From assembly GCF_002902665.1 (NCBI RefSeq), contig NZ_PPRM01000026.1:1-39421 (forward strand): 39,421 nucleotides of DNA. Reading direction: 5' to 3'. The notes beneath the pieces were generated by a model, which was not told the origin of the DNA, did no database searches, and saw nothing but the letters and a program-made list of their open reading frames with translations. The translations under genes and the position numbers were made by a program. The DNA comes from Macrococcoides caseolyticum (GTDB lineage: Bacteria; Bacillota; Bacilli; Staphylococcales; Staphylococcaceae). Shown in pieces: positions 1-10,500 of the stretch (the stretch's first letter is position 1; the number at the start of each line of letters is the position of its first letter).

Positions 1-17
1 CGTATTTCATTAAAAAT

Positions 18-41
18 GGCTGCGCTAATACAAGCGCAGCC
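18..41 (-). terminator. Rho-independent terminator of the GH13-like gene
   Basis: A 9-bp perfect stem (GGCTGCGCT with AGCGCAGCC) and a 6-base loop lie downstream of the minus-strand gene. Read on the minus strand, the stem is followed by ATTTTT. The plus-strand side has no adjacent T-run, so it should act on the minus strand. Confidence 0.7.
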
Positions 42-118
42 GAGTAACTAAGTTTTATTTTTTTAAGTGTCTACTTGACAGGGTGATGTTCAATACGCCG
101 ATTGTCTTTTCGTTATTT

Positions 119-1519
119 CTATTTTCTTAAATTATTGACATGTTTCTTCCTATTTCTTGCTGCACCGATGATAAATACTGTAAAGAGCACGATTGTTAAC
201 AGTGATGCGATCACATAACCTAAGTTCAGTCCACGTGGTGGAACGAGTGCGTAAAGCTCCGTTTCTTCACGGTTCGTTATCAAATTAAATGTGCCGTCCT
301 TCACATGGATTCTATCTCCAATAAGCAATCCGCTGAGCATCTTATCGCCTGGTATGTCTTTGTCCGTCAGCTTAACGTTTGTAGACTTGCTTGTATCGTT
401 AATATTATAGATGAAGTCTACCTTGTCTGTATCGAAATAGATAAGCTGCTCACCTTTTTCGTTATAGATCACTTTAGATGTACCATCGAACATTTCTTTA
501 TACTTATGATAAACTTTGCTCGTCTGTTCTAAGTATTCCACCACTTCTTTATCCGTTCTAAAATCGAGTAGTTGGTGTGTATCGGGAAGTTTTTCGCCAT
601 TCATCGCAATCTCAGTACCATAAGTCATACTGACTGGTTGCTTTTGTACAAACAGATAGCCCATCATCTGTTTAATACGTGTTCCTGGGAACATATTTTC
701 ATGAACCGCATAGCTTGTGAAACGTGGGGTAAAGAAGTTATCAGCTGAAAGCAGCTCCTTCTTGTTGTGCTGCTCTGGGATTTCCTCATCAACATTCTTG
801 AATGCTTGTGCAATTTGCTCTGATGTCTTCCCAGTCTGAATGTAATCATAGCCGGTTACTTTAACATCGCTATTGGTAATAGCAATCTTTGTTATATTCT
901 CAGGAAATACTTTTGAAAGATCGACATTATCCTGAAGTACATACATCGATAAGCCGTCGACTTTCGTTTTGTTTACGAATTCTGTCATGAGCTGCTTATA
1001 GCGCTTAATATTTGCTTCATTCGTTAGATCAATCATCGGTGTATCTTTATAATACGACTTCTCTATTGCGTTCATCTTAGTGTCTTCTGTTGCTGTGAAA
1101 TCATCCGTTGCAACAACAGGCATATCGACGATGACTTTCATATTATTTTTATGTGCAAGATATACGAGCTGTTTAAAGTCCTTCTCTCCACCGAATGTTT
1201 TAGAAATCTGATTATAATTATTAATCTTATACCCTAGATAATCATTCTTCTCATGGTCAAACACCGGTGAGACATGAATGGCATTAAAGCCCATCTTCTT
1301 AATATAGTCTACCTTATTGATGATGCCTTTAAAGTCCCCACCGTAAGGCAGATTATTGTCTTTGTCATTATGAATATCTTTATTATTATTCTCATCACCA
1401 TTCATAAATCGATCAGTAAGAATGCTATAGATACGCATTTCGTCCTGACTGGCTGCTTGTGCAGGTAGCGCACTGAATGATAGCAGTAATATCATCAATA
1501 TGATTGAAATTCTTTTCAT
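119..1519 (-). CDS. Membrane-anchored alpha-amylase (GH13)-like protein, probably non-catalytic
   Basis: The 466-residue protein has an N-terminal signal peptide (hydrophobic residues about 5-20, then ALPAQAAS) and a C-terminal membrane helix near residues 430-455 followed by a basic tail. It should therefore be exported and anchored at the outer membrane face. The GH13 barrel start is clear: IYSILTDRFMNGD, GGDFKGI, a strand ending HVSPVF and DYLGY. The catalytic regions are degenerate. Region I reads VDMPVVAT where DxxxNH is expected, region II reads DGLSMYVLQ with no R-x-D, and region IV reads ADNFFTPR where DNHD is expected. The ATG follows GAGGG, with a sigma-A-like promoter upstream and its own terminator. 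The fold assignment is firm. Loss of hydrolase activity is inferred, and the role (carbohydrate binding or envelope function) is unknown. Confidence 0.85.
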   Translation of the reverse strand: MKRISIILMILLLSFSALPAQAASQDEMRIYSILTDRFMNGDENNNKDIHNDKDNNLPYGGDFKGIINKVDYIKKMGFNAIHVSPVFDHEKNDYLGYKINNYNQISKTFGGEKDFKQLVYLAHKNNMKVIVDMPVVATDDFTATEDTKMNAIEKSYYKDTPMIDLTNEANIKRYKQLMTEFVNKTKVDGLSMYVLQDNVDLSKVFPENITKIAITNSDVKVTGYDYIQTGKTSEQIAQAFKNVDEEIPEQHNKKELLSADNFFTPRFTSYAVHENMFPGTRIKQMMGYLFVQKQPVSMTYGTEIAMNGEKLPDTHQLLDFRTDKEVVEYLEQTSKVYHKYKEMFDGTSKVIYNEKGEQLIYFDTDKVDFIYNINDTSKSTNVKLTDKDIPGDKMLSGLLIGDRIHVKDGTFNLITNREETELYALVPPRGLNLGYVIASLLTIVLFTVFIIGAARNRKKHVNNLRK

Positions 1520-1549
1520 TTGAATACCCTCACTTAAGTTATTACATTG

Positions 1550-1579
1550 ATTATACTAAATTACTTATCGTTTATGTAA
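1550..1579 (-). promoter_or_regulatory. Predicted sigma-A promoter of the GH13-like gene
   Basis: On the minus strand a TTACAT -35 and a perfect TATAAT -10 are separated by 18 bases, about 30 bases upstream of the ATG at 1519. Confidence 0.55.
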
Positions 1580-1602
1580 GAGTTCATAAAATATTCAAAT
1601 AA

Positions 1603-1643
1603 AAAAGACGGCGAGAAACAATTAACGTTTCTTGCCATCTTTT
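1603..1643 (-). terminator. Terminator after the YisL-family gene
   Basis: A 17-bp stem with two mismatches or wobbles (1603-1619 with 1627-1643) and a 7-base loop starts 7 bases below the stop of the YisL-family gene. Read on the minus strand it ends in a run of T. Confidence 0.65.
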
Positions 1644-1649
1644 CATGTT

Positions 1650-2036
1650 TTACTTAAACATCGTTGTAATTGGCCCCATTGGTAAATGAATACCCAAGCC
1701 GATTGTTAAGATAACAAATAATATTACAAGATAGAAGAAAGTTCTTGAAGGTTTCTTCTTTTTCTTCTTCGCGATTGTCATCTCCATTAAACCGATAGTA
1801 ATTAAACCTAATAAGAATTTAATACCATACAATGCTGAATCTACTTTCATGTACTGCATAAAAATCATAATTCCACTGATGATAACAAGTAATGCAAATA
1901 ATCTTTGAACCATAAGCAATGGCTTGAAATATTTACTAGGACCTAAACGATCAGAGAAATTAGAGTATGTTGCAAAGAAAACAATAATTAAAACAACCCA
2001 GCTTAGAATATGCAGATGAAACATACCAGTTTCCAT
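1650..2036 (-). CDS. YisL-family (DUF1516) integral membrane protein
   Basis: This 128-residue protein has four likely membrane helices. It carries stretches typical of the YisL/UPF0344 family: FHLHILSWVV at the start, LGLITIGLMEM followed by a lysine cluster, and GLGIHLPMGP near the end. The function of the family is not known. I chose the ATG at 2036 because AAGGAG lies 8 bases ahead of it. A GTG at 2045 is in frame but overlaps that Shine-Dalgarno sequence. It is transcribed in the same direction as the FAH-family gene upstream, separated by a long inverted repeat. Confidence 0.8.
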   Translation of the reverse strand: METGMFHLHILSWVVLIIVFFATYSNFSDRLGPSKYFKPLLMVQRLFALLVIISGIMIFMQYMKVDSALYGIKFLLGLITIGLMEMTIAKKKKKKPSRTFFYLVILFVILTIGLGIHLPMGPITTMFK

Positions 2037-2049
2037 GTAATTCACTCCT

Positions 2050-2118
2050 TTTTATTCATACTGTTATTAGTTTAACATAGATTCTTATACTTGTACCAAA
2101 ATAACTGTATGAATAAAA
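2050..2118. repeat. Long inverted repeat upstream of the YisL-family gene
   Basis: Arms at 2050-2068 and 2100-2118 are complementary over 19 positions with one mismatch, around a 31-base AT-rich loop. On the minus strand the 3' arm ends next to the AGGAG of the YisL-family gene. No T-run follows, so it is not a typical terminator. Confidence 0.55.
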
Positions 2119-2123
2119 GGATA

Positions 2124-3023
2124 CTATTCTTCGATTGTATTCTGTAAAGTACCGATACCGTCAATCGTTACTTTAATTTCATCCCCACGCTTCAAGTATG
2201 CAGGTGGATTCATTCCTGCACCTACGCCGCTTGGTGTACCTGTTGCGATAACATCACCTGGGTGTAGTGCAATATATTGTGAAATCTCGGCAATCAGATC
2301 GTCTATTTTCTTTACCATATCTTGCGTATTGCCATCTTGACGAATCTCACCGTTCACTTTCGTCACGATATTTGCATTTTCTGGCATTGGCAATTCATCT
2401 TTCGTTACAATATATGGCCCCATAGGACAAGCACCTAATAAGCTCTTAGATAAGAATGCCTGAGCGTGTGCCTTCTGCAGGTCACGTGCCGTAATGTCAT
2501 TAATGATTGTATAACCATAAACATAATCCAATGCTAATGCTTTAGGAATCTTATGACCGTATTTACCGATGACAATACCAAGTTCTCCTTCATAGTCAAG
2601 GGCTTGTGTTACATCAGCATGTGATGGGATGCGAGCGCCATCTCCAATTAAGCTTGAAGGTGCTTTCGTAAAGACATAGAGTTCATCCACATCATTATTC
2701 ATTTCCTTCGCATGATCTGAATAATTTCGTCCAATAGCGATGACATTATTGGTCGGAACAACAGGCGGCAGGAACGTCATATCTGTATATGCAACTTTGT
2801 AATCTTCGGCATCCTTCTCTCGCTCTATCTGTTCGATTGTTTTACGTACAAGCTCCTGAAAGTCGAGCGTATTGTTTTGCTGTAATGCCTCTAATAATGT
2901 CTTTGGGTAATTCGCTGTATTGGTTGCTTCAAATACACGTACGAGATCCCATGCTGCATCTTCTCTTTTAACCTTTACACCGAAAGATTGTTTACCTTTA
3001 TACTCAAACGACAAAAATTTCAT
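2124..3023 (-). CDS. Fumarylacetoacetate hydrolase (FAH) family protein
   Basis: The 299-residue protein carries the FAH-fold signature: [15 protein letters not shown], then [12 protein letters not shown] with metal-binding acidic residues, [14 protein letters not shown], and [13 protein letters not shown] near the end. Family members hydrolyse or decarboxylate 2-oxo acid and acylpyruvate substrates using a divalent metal. The exact substrate cannot be read from sequence. I chose the ATG at 3023, 8 bases after GGAG, over an in-frame GTG at 3032 that overlaps the Shine-Dalgarno sequence. It occupies the same position relative to addA as its S. aureus homologue, except that a membrane-protein gene intervenes. 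Confidence 0.85.
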   Translation of the reverse strand: MKFLSFEYKGKQSFGVKVKREDAAWDLVRVFEATNTANYPKTLLEALQQNNTLDFQELVRKTIEQIEREKDAEDYKVAYTDMTFLPPVVPTNNVIAIGRNYSDHAKEMNNDVDELYVFTKAPSSLIGDGARIPSHADVTQALDYEGELGIVIGKYGHKIPKALALDYVYGYTIINDITARDLQKAHAQAFLSKSLLGACPMGPYIVTKDELPMPENANIVTKVNGEIRQDGNTQDMVKKIDDLIAEISQYIALHPGDVIATGTPSGVGAGMNPPAYLKRGDEIKVTIDGIGTLQNTIEE

Positions 3024-3052
3024 GAATTCCACTCCTTCTTATACTTTGTTTC

Positions 3053-3058
3053 ATTATA
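3053..3058 (-). promoter_or_regulatory. Candidate -10 element for the FAH-family gene
   Basis: A perfect TATAAT on the minus strand lies about 30 bases upstream of the ATG at 3023. No good -35 is present at the usual distance, so this is tentative. Confidence 0.35.
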
Positions 3059-3098
3059 CAGAAAATAAGATGATGTTTCATTGTTTTAGAGTTATTTT

Positions 3099-4091
3099 TC
3101 AGATTTTTTTGAATTTACTCTTTTTTAGATGAAGTGCTAACATTAAAACGATAAATGCTGCACTTATAATTACAGTCAATATCAAGCTTTCTGTCATCAT
3201 TACATTTAAGTTCTCTGGCGGAAATGAACGGAACCACCCTGTAAATATCAGTGTGGCACTGATCTCGACAATTGCGACAAAGGTCATCAAAGTAACAATT
3301 TCCCTAGAAGTGACATGAATATTGTAATCGAGTAACATAGCGATGGCTAGTCCTTGTAATAAAGATCCGGATAATATAATGATAAACTGTGTCCAGTCAA
3401 AAGTTGTGCTAAACAGCTGCAACTTAACTGCTGTTCCTAATGTTAACAGTATAAGCGCTAACGGAAGCTTGAACCGTGTGATTCGTGCACGTCCTATAAG
3501 CATGGAAGGTACAATGACACAACATAGCACGATTATATAATGCCACAGATGTGATCTGAACAGTTCTCTATTCAACTGTAAGATTTCTCTGTAATGAGAA
3601 GCGTTGTATGTTCCAATAAATTCCTGGAATGCATTAACATTAAGGAATGTCTCCTTGTCACCATAGAGTAATAAAGACGGAATTAAAATAGCGATAATCA
3701 GCACACTCATCAATAAAGAAGCGATGCTGATATAAAGTGTACGTGAATATGTTCCGATGAACTTATAAATCATATTCGTAACAATAAGTCCAATCATCAT
3801 CATCAATATGATGCTCATTCTTGAATGAACTAATATGAGAAGCCCAGCTATAATCAGGTAGGCCATCATCCTGCGTGTAAGTTGCACACGTGCCATAAAA
3901 TAAGCGATGACCGGAATCATTGTAAACAGAATGATAAATAAGTAAGTTTCTAGTACAGGCAGTTCTTCTTGCGCATAATAATCGAATGGATTAATAAATT
4001 CAACAGGCTGTGCACTTAAATATATAAATTGCAGCCCGTAGATCAATAAAACGATTCCCATCATACTGTATTTAAGCAATAATTTTATCAT
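3099..4091 (-). CDS. Unrecognised multi-pass membrane protein downstream of addA
   Basis: I do not recognise this 330-residue protein. It is strongly hydrophobic, with roughly 9-10 predicted membrane helices, a short basic C-terminus (HLKKSKFKKI) and no signal peptide distinct from the first helix. No catalytic motif is evident. Its ATG overlaps the TAA of addA by one base (TAATG), so it is probably translationally coupled to addA. From memory, S. aureus has no gene at this position between addA and the FAH-family gene, so it may be an addition in this lineage. A link to AddAB function is not implied by the sequence. No clear terminator follows it. Confidence 0.7.
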   Translation of the reverse strand: MIKLLLKYSMMGIVLLIYGLQFIYLSAQPVEFINPFDYYAQEELPVLETYLFIILFTMIPVIAYFMARVQLTRRMMAYLIIAGLLILVHSRMSIILMMMIGLIVTNMIYKFIGTYSRTLYISIASLLMSVLIIAILIPSLLLYGDKETFLNVNAFQEFIGTYNASHYREILQLNRELFRSHLWHYIIVLCCVIVPSMLIGRARITRFKLPLALILLTLGTAVKLQLFSTTFDWTQFIIILSGSLLQGLAIAMLLDYNIHVTSREIVTLMTFVAIVEISATLIFTGWFRSFPPENLNVMMTESLILTVIISAAFIVLMLALHLKKSKFKKI

Positions 4092-7000
4092 TATACCTCA
4101 ACCGTTCCCGCTTCAAAGAAATATAGATATCCAGTTACAGGTTCATCTAATATAACTTCCAGCGTCTTCTTATAGTAATTCATCTGAACTTCGTAACGAA
4201 GCTTCAATTCTGCTAATGTTTCCTCTGTCGTGCGACCGAGTCTTGAGATTACCTGATCCGTCTTATAATCGATAAAATAGTAATGTCCTTCATACTTAAA
4301 TACACAGTCAATCATCCCCTGGACAAGCTGATCTGGATGACTTTGTGTGATATACTGCTTACCGATAACAAACGGCAGCTCAAAGTAAACTTCGTCTGCA
4401 TGAACCAACCTGTCATAAAGTACAGTCTTTGTGAACTGATAAATATGTTTTTCGTTGATGAGCGGTCGTTCTTCATCTGAAATAATGCGACGATTTACTA
4501 AATCATCAAGAAAATGCTTGATATCCTCTGAGTCCACATTGTTTAAGCGTGGCAGATGCTGCATTACTTTATGCATAAGTGTTCCATATTCAGCCGCTGT
4601 CTTCTTCTCTTCAGACATAAACTTTGGACGATCATAAGTCGCTTTACCGAGCCGATATTGATTGATATATGTCCAGGCAGTGGCTTCATCATCTGTTTCC
4701 TGTGCTTTTTTTATTTCTGATACACTTTCTTTTGTCGGCAGCAAATTCTCACTCAAATATGGATAGCGGTAGTTTTTGAGTTCCTGTAGCCATGTCACAC
4801 CTTCGGCTTTAGTAGATTCAGCTGTTTCTGTAGATTTATTTTCGAGCGTGTTCAGCGTACGAATCATACGAACGGCAATAGAGTCATCATGTAATGCAAT
4901 CGGTGCGATAAACTGTAGCGGACTCAGTGCACTCAGTCTATAGTAATCGTCCATCTTTTTATCGACGTCTACATTCTGAAACTTCTCTATCACTTTATCA
5001 TCCTTAACATTTCCTACAAGCACCAGTTTTTCACGGGCACGCGTAAGCGCAACATACATCAACCGCAACTCTTCAGATACTTGTTCATTACGAATCTTCG
5101 TCTTAAATAACTGATTGATTGCTAACGGATAAGTCGTATGCGCCATCTTATCATAGAAAGTAATGGACAGGCCAAGACGTTGATTCAGCAGCAGCTGTTC
5201 CTTCGTTTCCATCAAGTTGAATTGACGGTCAATATTGTTATAGATGACAAAAGGAAACTCTAATCCTTTAGAGGCGTGGACCGTCATCATTCTGACAACG
5301 TTAGCTTCATCTGAAACGATATTCATCTCACCAAAGTCTTTACCAGCTTCTAATATATTGTCTACAAAGCGAAGAAACTGATAGATACCTCGGTAGCTGC
5401 TCTGTTCGAACTGTTCTGCCTTTTGTAGCAGACCTTCCAGATTGGCTTGTCGCTGGTGACCTCCTGGTAGTAAGGTAAACTTTTCAATGAGCAGCGTATC
5501 ATTATAAATGTAATCGATTAAGTCCTTCACACTCACCTTTCTACTTTGTTCACGATAATCCGAAATATCAGCGAGTACCTTCTTCACCTTATACTTAAGC
5601 TGTGCATCTTCACCATTAACACTATATGAGAGAAGGTTATGATAAAGAAAGACTGAACAGTCGGATCTCAATGCCGTAAGCTCATGGGCATCAAACTGAT
5701 AGATGATGCTGCGCAAGAGCCCAGCTAAGGGAATATCCTGTAACGGATTATCTACCACTCTTAATAAACTTAAAATCGTATTAATTTCGTCTGTCTGAAA
5801 ATACCCTTCCTTACTATTCACATGAAAAGGAATCTTACGGTCTTTCATCACCTTCATATGCTCTGCAGCATTGCTAAACCCACGCTCTAAGATTGCAATA
5901 TCTTTATACTGAGCTGCACGGTACTCCCCTGTCTTAACATCATAAACTTCTTCTTGTGCAATAATCTGTTCGATGACATCGGCAATATGATGAGAAGCAA
6001 AGTATTCGATATCATTCAGTTCCTCTTTATTCAGAAGATGAAGTTCAGTGTGCTGTGACACGTCGTCATAAGGTGCACCATAATACAGCATCTGGTCATC
6101 ATCATAGATGATCTCACCAAGTTTCTCATCCATTATTTTAGAGAATATTTCATTTGTATTGTTGATGACAGCACGACGTGAACGGAAGTTTTGAGAAAGA
6201 TCGATGACCTTACCAGGTCCACCTGATTTAAAATGACTGTATTTCTCCATAAATAGTTCAGGTTCTGCCTGTCGGAATTTATAGATGGATTGTTTTACAT
6301 CTCCAACCATAAACATATTATCATCACGTTTGATTGCCTGGATGATACTTTCCTGTACACGGTTCGTATCCTGGTATTCATCGACAAGAATCTCCTTATA
6401 TTGCGCCTTTAGCATGTGCGCAATTTCTGTAGGCTCATCATTGTGGATCAATATTTGCAGAGCGAAATGCTCATAATCGCTAAAGTCTATCAGTTTACGC
6501 TCACGTTTAAGCTGGCTGAATCTATCGATGACCATCTGTGTCATACGTGTCAATCGTTCTACTTCAACCGACATCGCGCGAATATCATCAGCAAGTTCTT
6601 CTATTGGTGCATATAGATAGTTTTCCTGAATATTTGATACCAGCTTCTTACTCTGTGCTAAATATTCTTTTATGCCTTCATTTAATTCTTTGTCGTATGG
6701 ATCATCGCTCTTTTTCATATTTGGTTTGCGACCAAATTGAATACTTTGAATAAATGAGAATTTTTCCTCCAGCGATTCAGGAAACTGTTCCAGCTGCTCG
6801 CGTATTTTCTGTAGATATTCAAGATTTGTATCTAATGCCGGGCTGATACATAGATCTTCTGCACGCTTAATTAACTGGACTGCCTGATGCAGTTCGTCAT
6901 TAATCTGTTGATTAATCGACAAGAAATAACTGCTGTCTGTTGAAACGTCACGATATGAAGTTGCAATCGCTTCTAGCCACCTCGAAGGATGACTGTTCGC

Positions 7001-7537
7001 AATTGCAAAGTTGTACAGCTTCACTAATGTCTTCCTTACGTAATCATCTTTACGGTCTGATGAAAGATGCAGAAGTAACGTCATATCGTCCGGATGTGCA
7101 GCTTCATAAATTGTTTCTAATACATCATCAATCGCTTGCATGAGTAATAGCGCACGTTCTTCTTCAGAGGCAGTTCTGAATGTCGGATCAAGATCAATCG
7201 TATAGTAGAAGCGCTCGATTAAATTAAGACAGAAGCGATGCAAAGTCGATATATCTGCCTGATGCAGTTTAATGAGCTGCGTTTTTAGATGTTCATTATG
7301 AGGTGCATCATTCAATGCTTCTTGTAATCGATTGAAAATACGGTGCTTCATTTCTTTGGCGCTTGCATTTGTAAATGTAACGACGAGCAGTTCATCGACA
7401 TTGACCGATTGATCGATGATTTTTCTGATGATACGCTCTACAAGCACTGCTGTCTTACCACTGCCCGCTGCTGCTGCGACGAGAGTATCCTGACCTGTTG
7501 TCACTATCGCTTCTTGCTGACTAGCTGTCCATTGCAT
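4091..7537 (-). CDS. addA: ATP-dependent helicase/nuclease subunit A (AddA/RexA)
   Basis: AddA is the UvrD-like 3'-5' helicase and nuclease subunit of the AddAB complex, which resects double-strand breaks for RecA loading at Chi. The 1148-residue protein begins with a Q-motif (WTASQQEAI) and Walker A (AAAAGSGKT, K28). It has the Walker B stretch ILVDEYQDTNR near residue 390, SF1 motifs such as GDVKQSIYKFR and MTVHASKGLEFP, and LMYVALTRAREKL in the C-terminal helicase part. The RecB-type nuclease motif lies near residues 1085-1110 (GMIDCVF, then FIDYKTDQV). It is somewhat shorter than the S. aureus protein (about 1,217 residues). The ATG at 7537 lies 17 bases inside addB, after GGCGGTGA, and the operon order is addB-addA. 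Confidence 0.97.
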   Translation of the reverse strand: MQWTASQQEAIVTTGQDTLVAAAAGSGKTAVLVERIIRKIIDQSVNVDELLVVTFTNASAKEMKHRIFNRLQEALNDAPHNEHLKTQLIKLHQADISTLHRFCLNLIERFYYTIDLDPTFRTASEEERALLLMQAIDDVLETIYEAAHPDDMTLLLHLSSDRKDDYVRKTLVKLYNFAIANSHPSRWLEAIATSYRDVSTDSSYFLSINQQINDELHQAVQLIKRAEDLCISPALDTNLEYLQKIREQLEQFPESLEEKFSFIQSIQFGRKPNMKKSDDPYDKELNEGIKEYLAQSKKLVSNIQENYLYAPIEELADDIRAMSVEVERLTRMTQMVIDRFSQLKRERKLIDFSDYEHFALQILIHNDEPTEIAHMLKAQYKEILVDEYQDTNRVQESIIQAIKRDDNMFMVGDVKQSIYKFRQAEPELFMEKYSHFKSGGPGKVIDLSQNFRSRRAVINNTNEIFSKIMDEKLGEIIYDDDQMLYYGAPYDDVSQHTELHLLNKEELNDIEYFASHHIADVIEQIIAQEEVYDVKTGEYRAAQYKDIAILERGFSNAAEHMKVMKDRKIPFHVNSKEGYFQTDEINTILSLLRVVDNPLQDIPLAGLLRSIIYQFDAHELTALRSDCSVFLYHNLLSYSVNGEDAQLKYKVKKVLADISDYREQSRKVSVKDLIDYIYNDTLLIEKFTLLPGGHQRQANLEGLLQKAEQFEQSSYRGIYQFLRFVDNILEAGKDFGEMNIVSDEANVVRMMTVHASKGLEFPFVIYNNIDRQFNLMETKEQLLLNQRLGLSITFYDKMAHTTYPLAINQLFKTKIRNEQVSEELRLMYVALTRAREKLVLVGNVKDDKVIEKFQNVDVDKKMDDYYRLSALSPLQFIAPIALHDDSIAVRMIRTLNTLENKSTETAESTKAEGVTWLQELKNYRYPYLSENLLPTKESVSEIKKAQETDDEATAWTYINQYRLGKATYDRPKFMSEEKKTAAEYGTLMHKVMQHLPRLNNVDSEDIKHFLDDLVNRRIISDEERPLINEKHIYQFTKTVLYDRLVHADEVYFELPFVIGKQYITQSHPDQLVQGMIDCVFKYEGHYYFIDYKTDQVISRLGRTTEETLAELKLRYEVQMNYYKKTLEVILDEPVTGYLYFFEAGTVEV

Positions 7538-10500
7538 CTTTATTCACCGCCTTCATAATTTCATCTAATGGGTCGATATCTTTATCAAACGTTCTGATAT
7601 CCTCCTGGTTTAATATCGGATCGATATGGCATACTGATTTAAATGCACAGTGCAGACAAGGATTCAGCTTGTCGTATCTCACAGGATTGATACGGCTGTC
7701 CCCTTGCAGTATATTTTGTGCTGTATGCATAAACTGCTGTTTATTATGCTGTAGAAGTGCATGCATTTCTTCTAATGCAAGTGTTCTGGAACTTCTCTTA
7801 TTGAACGAGCCATCATTCTTTAACATCGCAGGCACAATTTTCGATTTCTGTCCCGCTTCAAGTGTCGTGTCCATATCTTTCGCGATTTCTATATCATCAA
7901 GGATAAACCCTTGCATACTATACTTATTAAATCGTTCATCGAAGAGCTGCGCTGCACCTTGCTTCACGTTAAATGATAGTTTGGGATTGTACACATGAAA
8001 ATAAAGCATCCCTGCTGGTATTACATCACTTTTGAGTCCAAGTCGTGCCGTGTTTGAAAGCACGACGTCCATATAAGTAAGCATCTGCATTTGCAGTCCG
8101 TAATAGACCTGCTTTAAGTCAAGATCAGTCTGACGTGATTTATAATCGATGATGCGCACATAATCTTTCTCTGGTGATGGGAGTATATCGATCCTATCAA
8201 TCTGTCCCGTAATCTCGATCTTTTTATTTTTACCGAAACGATAGATTTGCGTATCCAGTGCGCCACCTTTACCAAATTTCGTCTCAAAACACGCCATCTT
8301 AAAGTTACTGTACTTCGTCTGACGTTGAATCGCAGTGAAAGTCGAAAGTAATATTGTCCTGATCTGTTTAACGATATATTGATAGTAATGTTTAGAATAC
8401 AGCACTTCATAATGAACAGAAGGCAAGGACGCTTTCAAATAGTCGTCGATTTCTGAAGCGATGACAGCGGCATCCACTTGCAGCACCTGATCCTTGAACT
8501 TCTCGCTTAAGTGTCGCAGTGCATCATGAAAGATATTACCAAGCTGGAATGACTGAAATTGATAAGGCAGACGTTCCTTTAATCTTAAACCATGGTTTGC
8601 AAAGTGTTTGAATGCACATTGGTTAAATGTTTCAAACCTTGAGACGCTAGCCTTTATCGTATCGCCATAAAGACGCGACACCTCATGTTCCGCGAGCATC
8701 TCAGATTGATTTCTGTAATGTCTCAGCTTAAATACATGTTCAAATTGCGGATCTGTCTCATACACTGCCACAACGTCTGACCAAGTATCGTCTTCAATAT
8801 GTGACACCGCATGTTTGATTCCCGCATGATATGTTGTGATACAGTCCTCTGGATTTAGATCATGTGTCATATCCTGGACCTCAAGATGTAACTGTCTCTC
8901 TAATCGCGCTAAATACCTTGAAGGACGCATCGCTTCCTGGTTCATATTCATTAAACTGTATGATATGTATACCGAATGCTGTGCATGTGTCACAGCATTA
9001 TAGAATACAAACCATTCATCCTGTATCAATACATCCGTTGTTGGTGCAAGTTGAATATCCCCTATTTCCTGCATCATACGTTTTTCCTGGTCCGTAATCA
9101 GCGCATCTTCTTTCATCGGTCGAGGCAGAATATCATCATTGACCCCACATACGAATACATACTTTTTATTTTCTACCTTTGCAAGATCAAGATTTAATAT
9201 CTGTATCTGGTCGAGTCCTTGAGGTGGTGCATTATATTCAAGTGCCAGAAACCCGACATCTATAATATCGCACATCACCTTATAATCTAATGTCACTTCA
9301 TCCATAATCAATACGAAATCATCCAGTACCTGATTTAGTCCAGTCAGTATCTGGTCAAATGTCAGCGCAATATACTGTTCCCCGTTGTCTTTAGCCATAT
9401 CTTTATGCTGCATCAAATATTCAGGTAGTGAAATTGACAGCATAAAACTATAGATTGCACTTGCAAATGCACGTCCGGACTGCGCGTTTACTATCCCTTC
9501 CTTGAAAGGTTCTATGACAGATAGCAGATAGTCGATATATTGTAGTAGTGCATCCCATTGGTCTTGTTCATAGACATCCTTTTCATCATAAAATAATTTA
9601 CGTTTATGAATTAGATCATCATAATACATACCACGCTCAATCATAACGTTTTCCAGCATATCAATCAGGAGCAGATCTTCTTCTCTCTTAAATTCGTGTG
9701 CAATCAGACCTGTCTTCAGGGCTCGAAATAGATGTTCCATACGCATATTAGTCTTAAATGCATCCAGTAATGAACGAATCAGTTCAATTGCTTTATGGTG
9801 AATCATCAACTCTTTATAGTCCGTGTGATATGGGATCTGGTGCTTACGACAAACATCAATCAGCTGCTTGACATAGCTTTCATCACGATAGAGCACTACT
9901 ATATCTTTAAATCTTTCGCCTTTTCTGACGAGGTCCATTATTTTGTGTGCGATATGCGCAGCTTCAGCTGGTACCGATGCATGCTGTGATAAATGTATAT
10001 GCTCTGTATGACTGATTGATACTTCACGCGAGAAACTGTTTTCAAGCATGTTCAGTTCGTCATTGAAACGATAAGAAACATGCATATTGTCGACATGATA
10101 CGTTAATGCGCGCTCATGCAGATAAGTTTTAATATGGTTCAATGTTTCTGTCGTCTTTCTAAACAGTACAGGGTCTGTCTGGTCAATTGTCAATGCGATT
10201 GTCAGTGATTTCGCATGCTGTGCCAACGATTGAATGACCATATATTCTACAGTCGTAAAGTTATAGAAACCATCAATATATATATCCGCATTACGAATAG
10301 TCTTTGATGTTTCTATCATTTTACATAGGGCAACGAGCATATCCTCTGTCTGCATATACTGCCCGCTCATCTTCTCCTCCAATGATGTATACACTTCATA
10401 TATGTCATGCAGCTTATCTTTCGTGCGCACATCCATTTCTTTTCCGAGCAATGTGTAAACATCAGATGGCGTGACATTATATTTTTTTAGTTCTGAGATG

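Noticed and set aside
119-1519. Frameshift or pseudogene as explanation for the missing GH13 motifs
   Set aside because: The frame is continuous from signal peptide to membrane anchor, and motif positions carry substitutions, not a break in reading frame.
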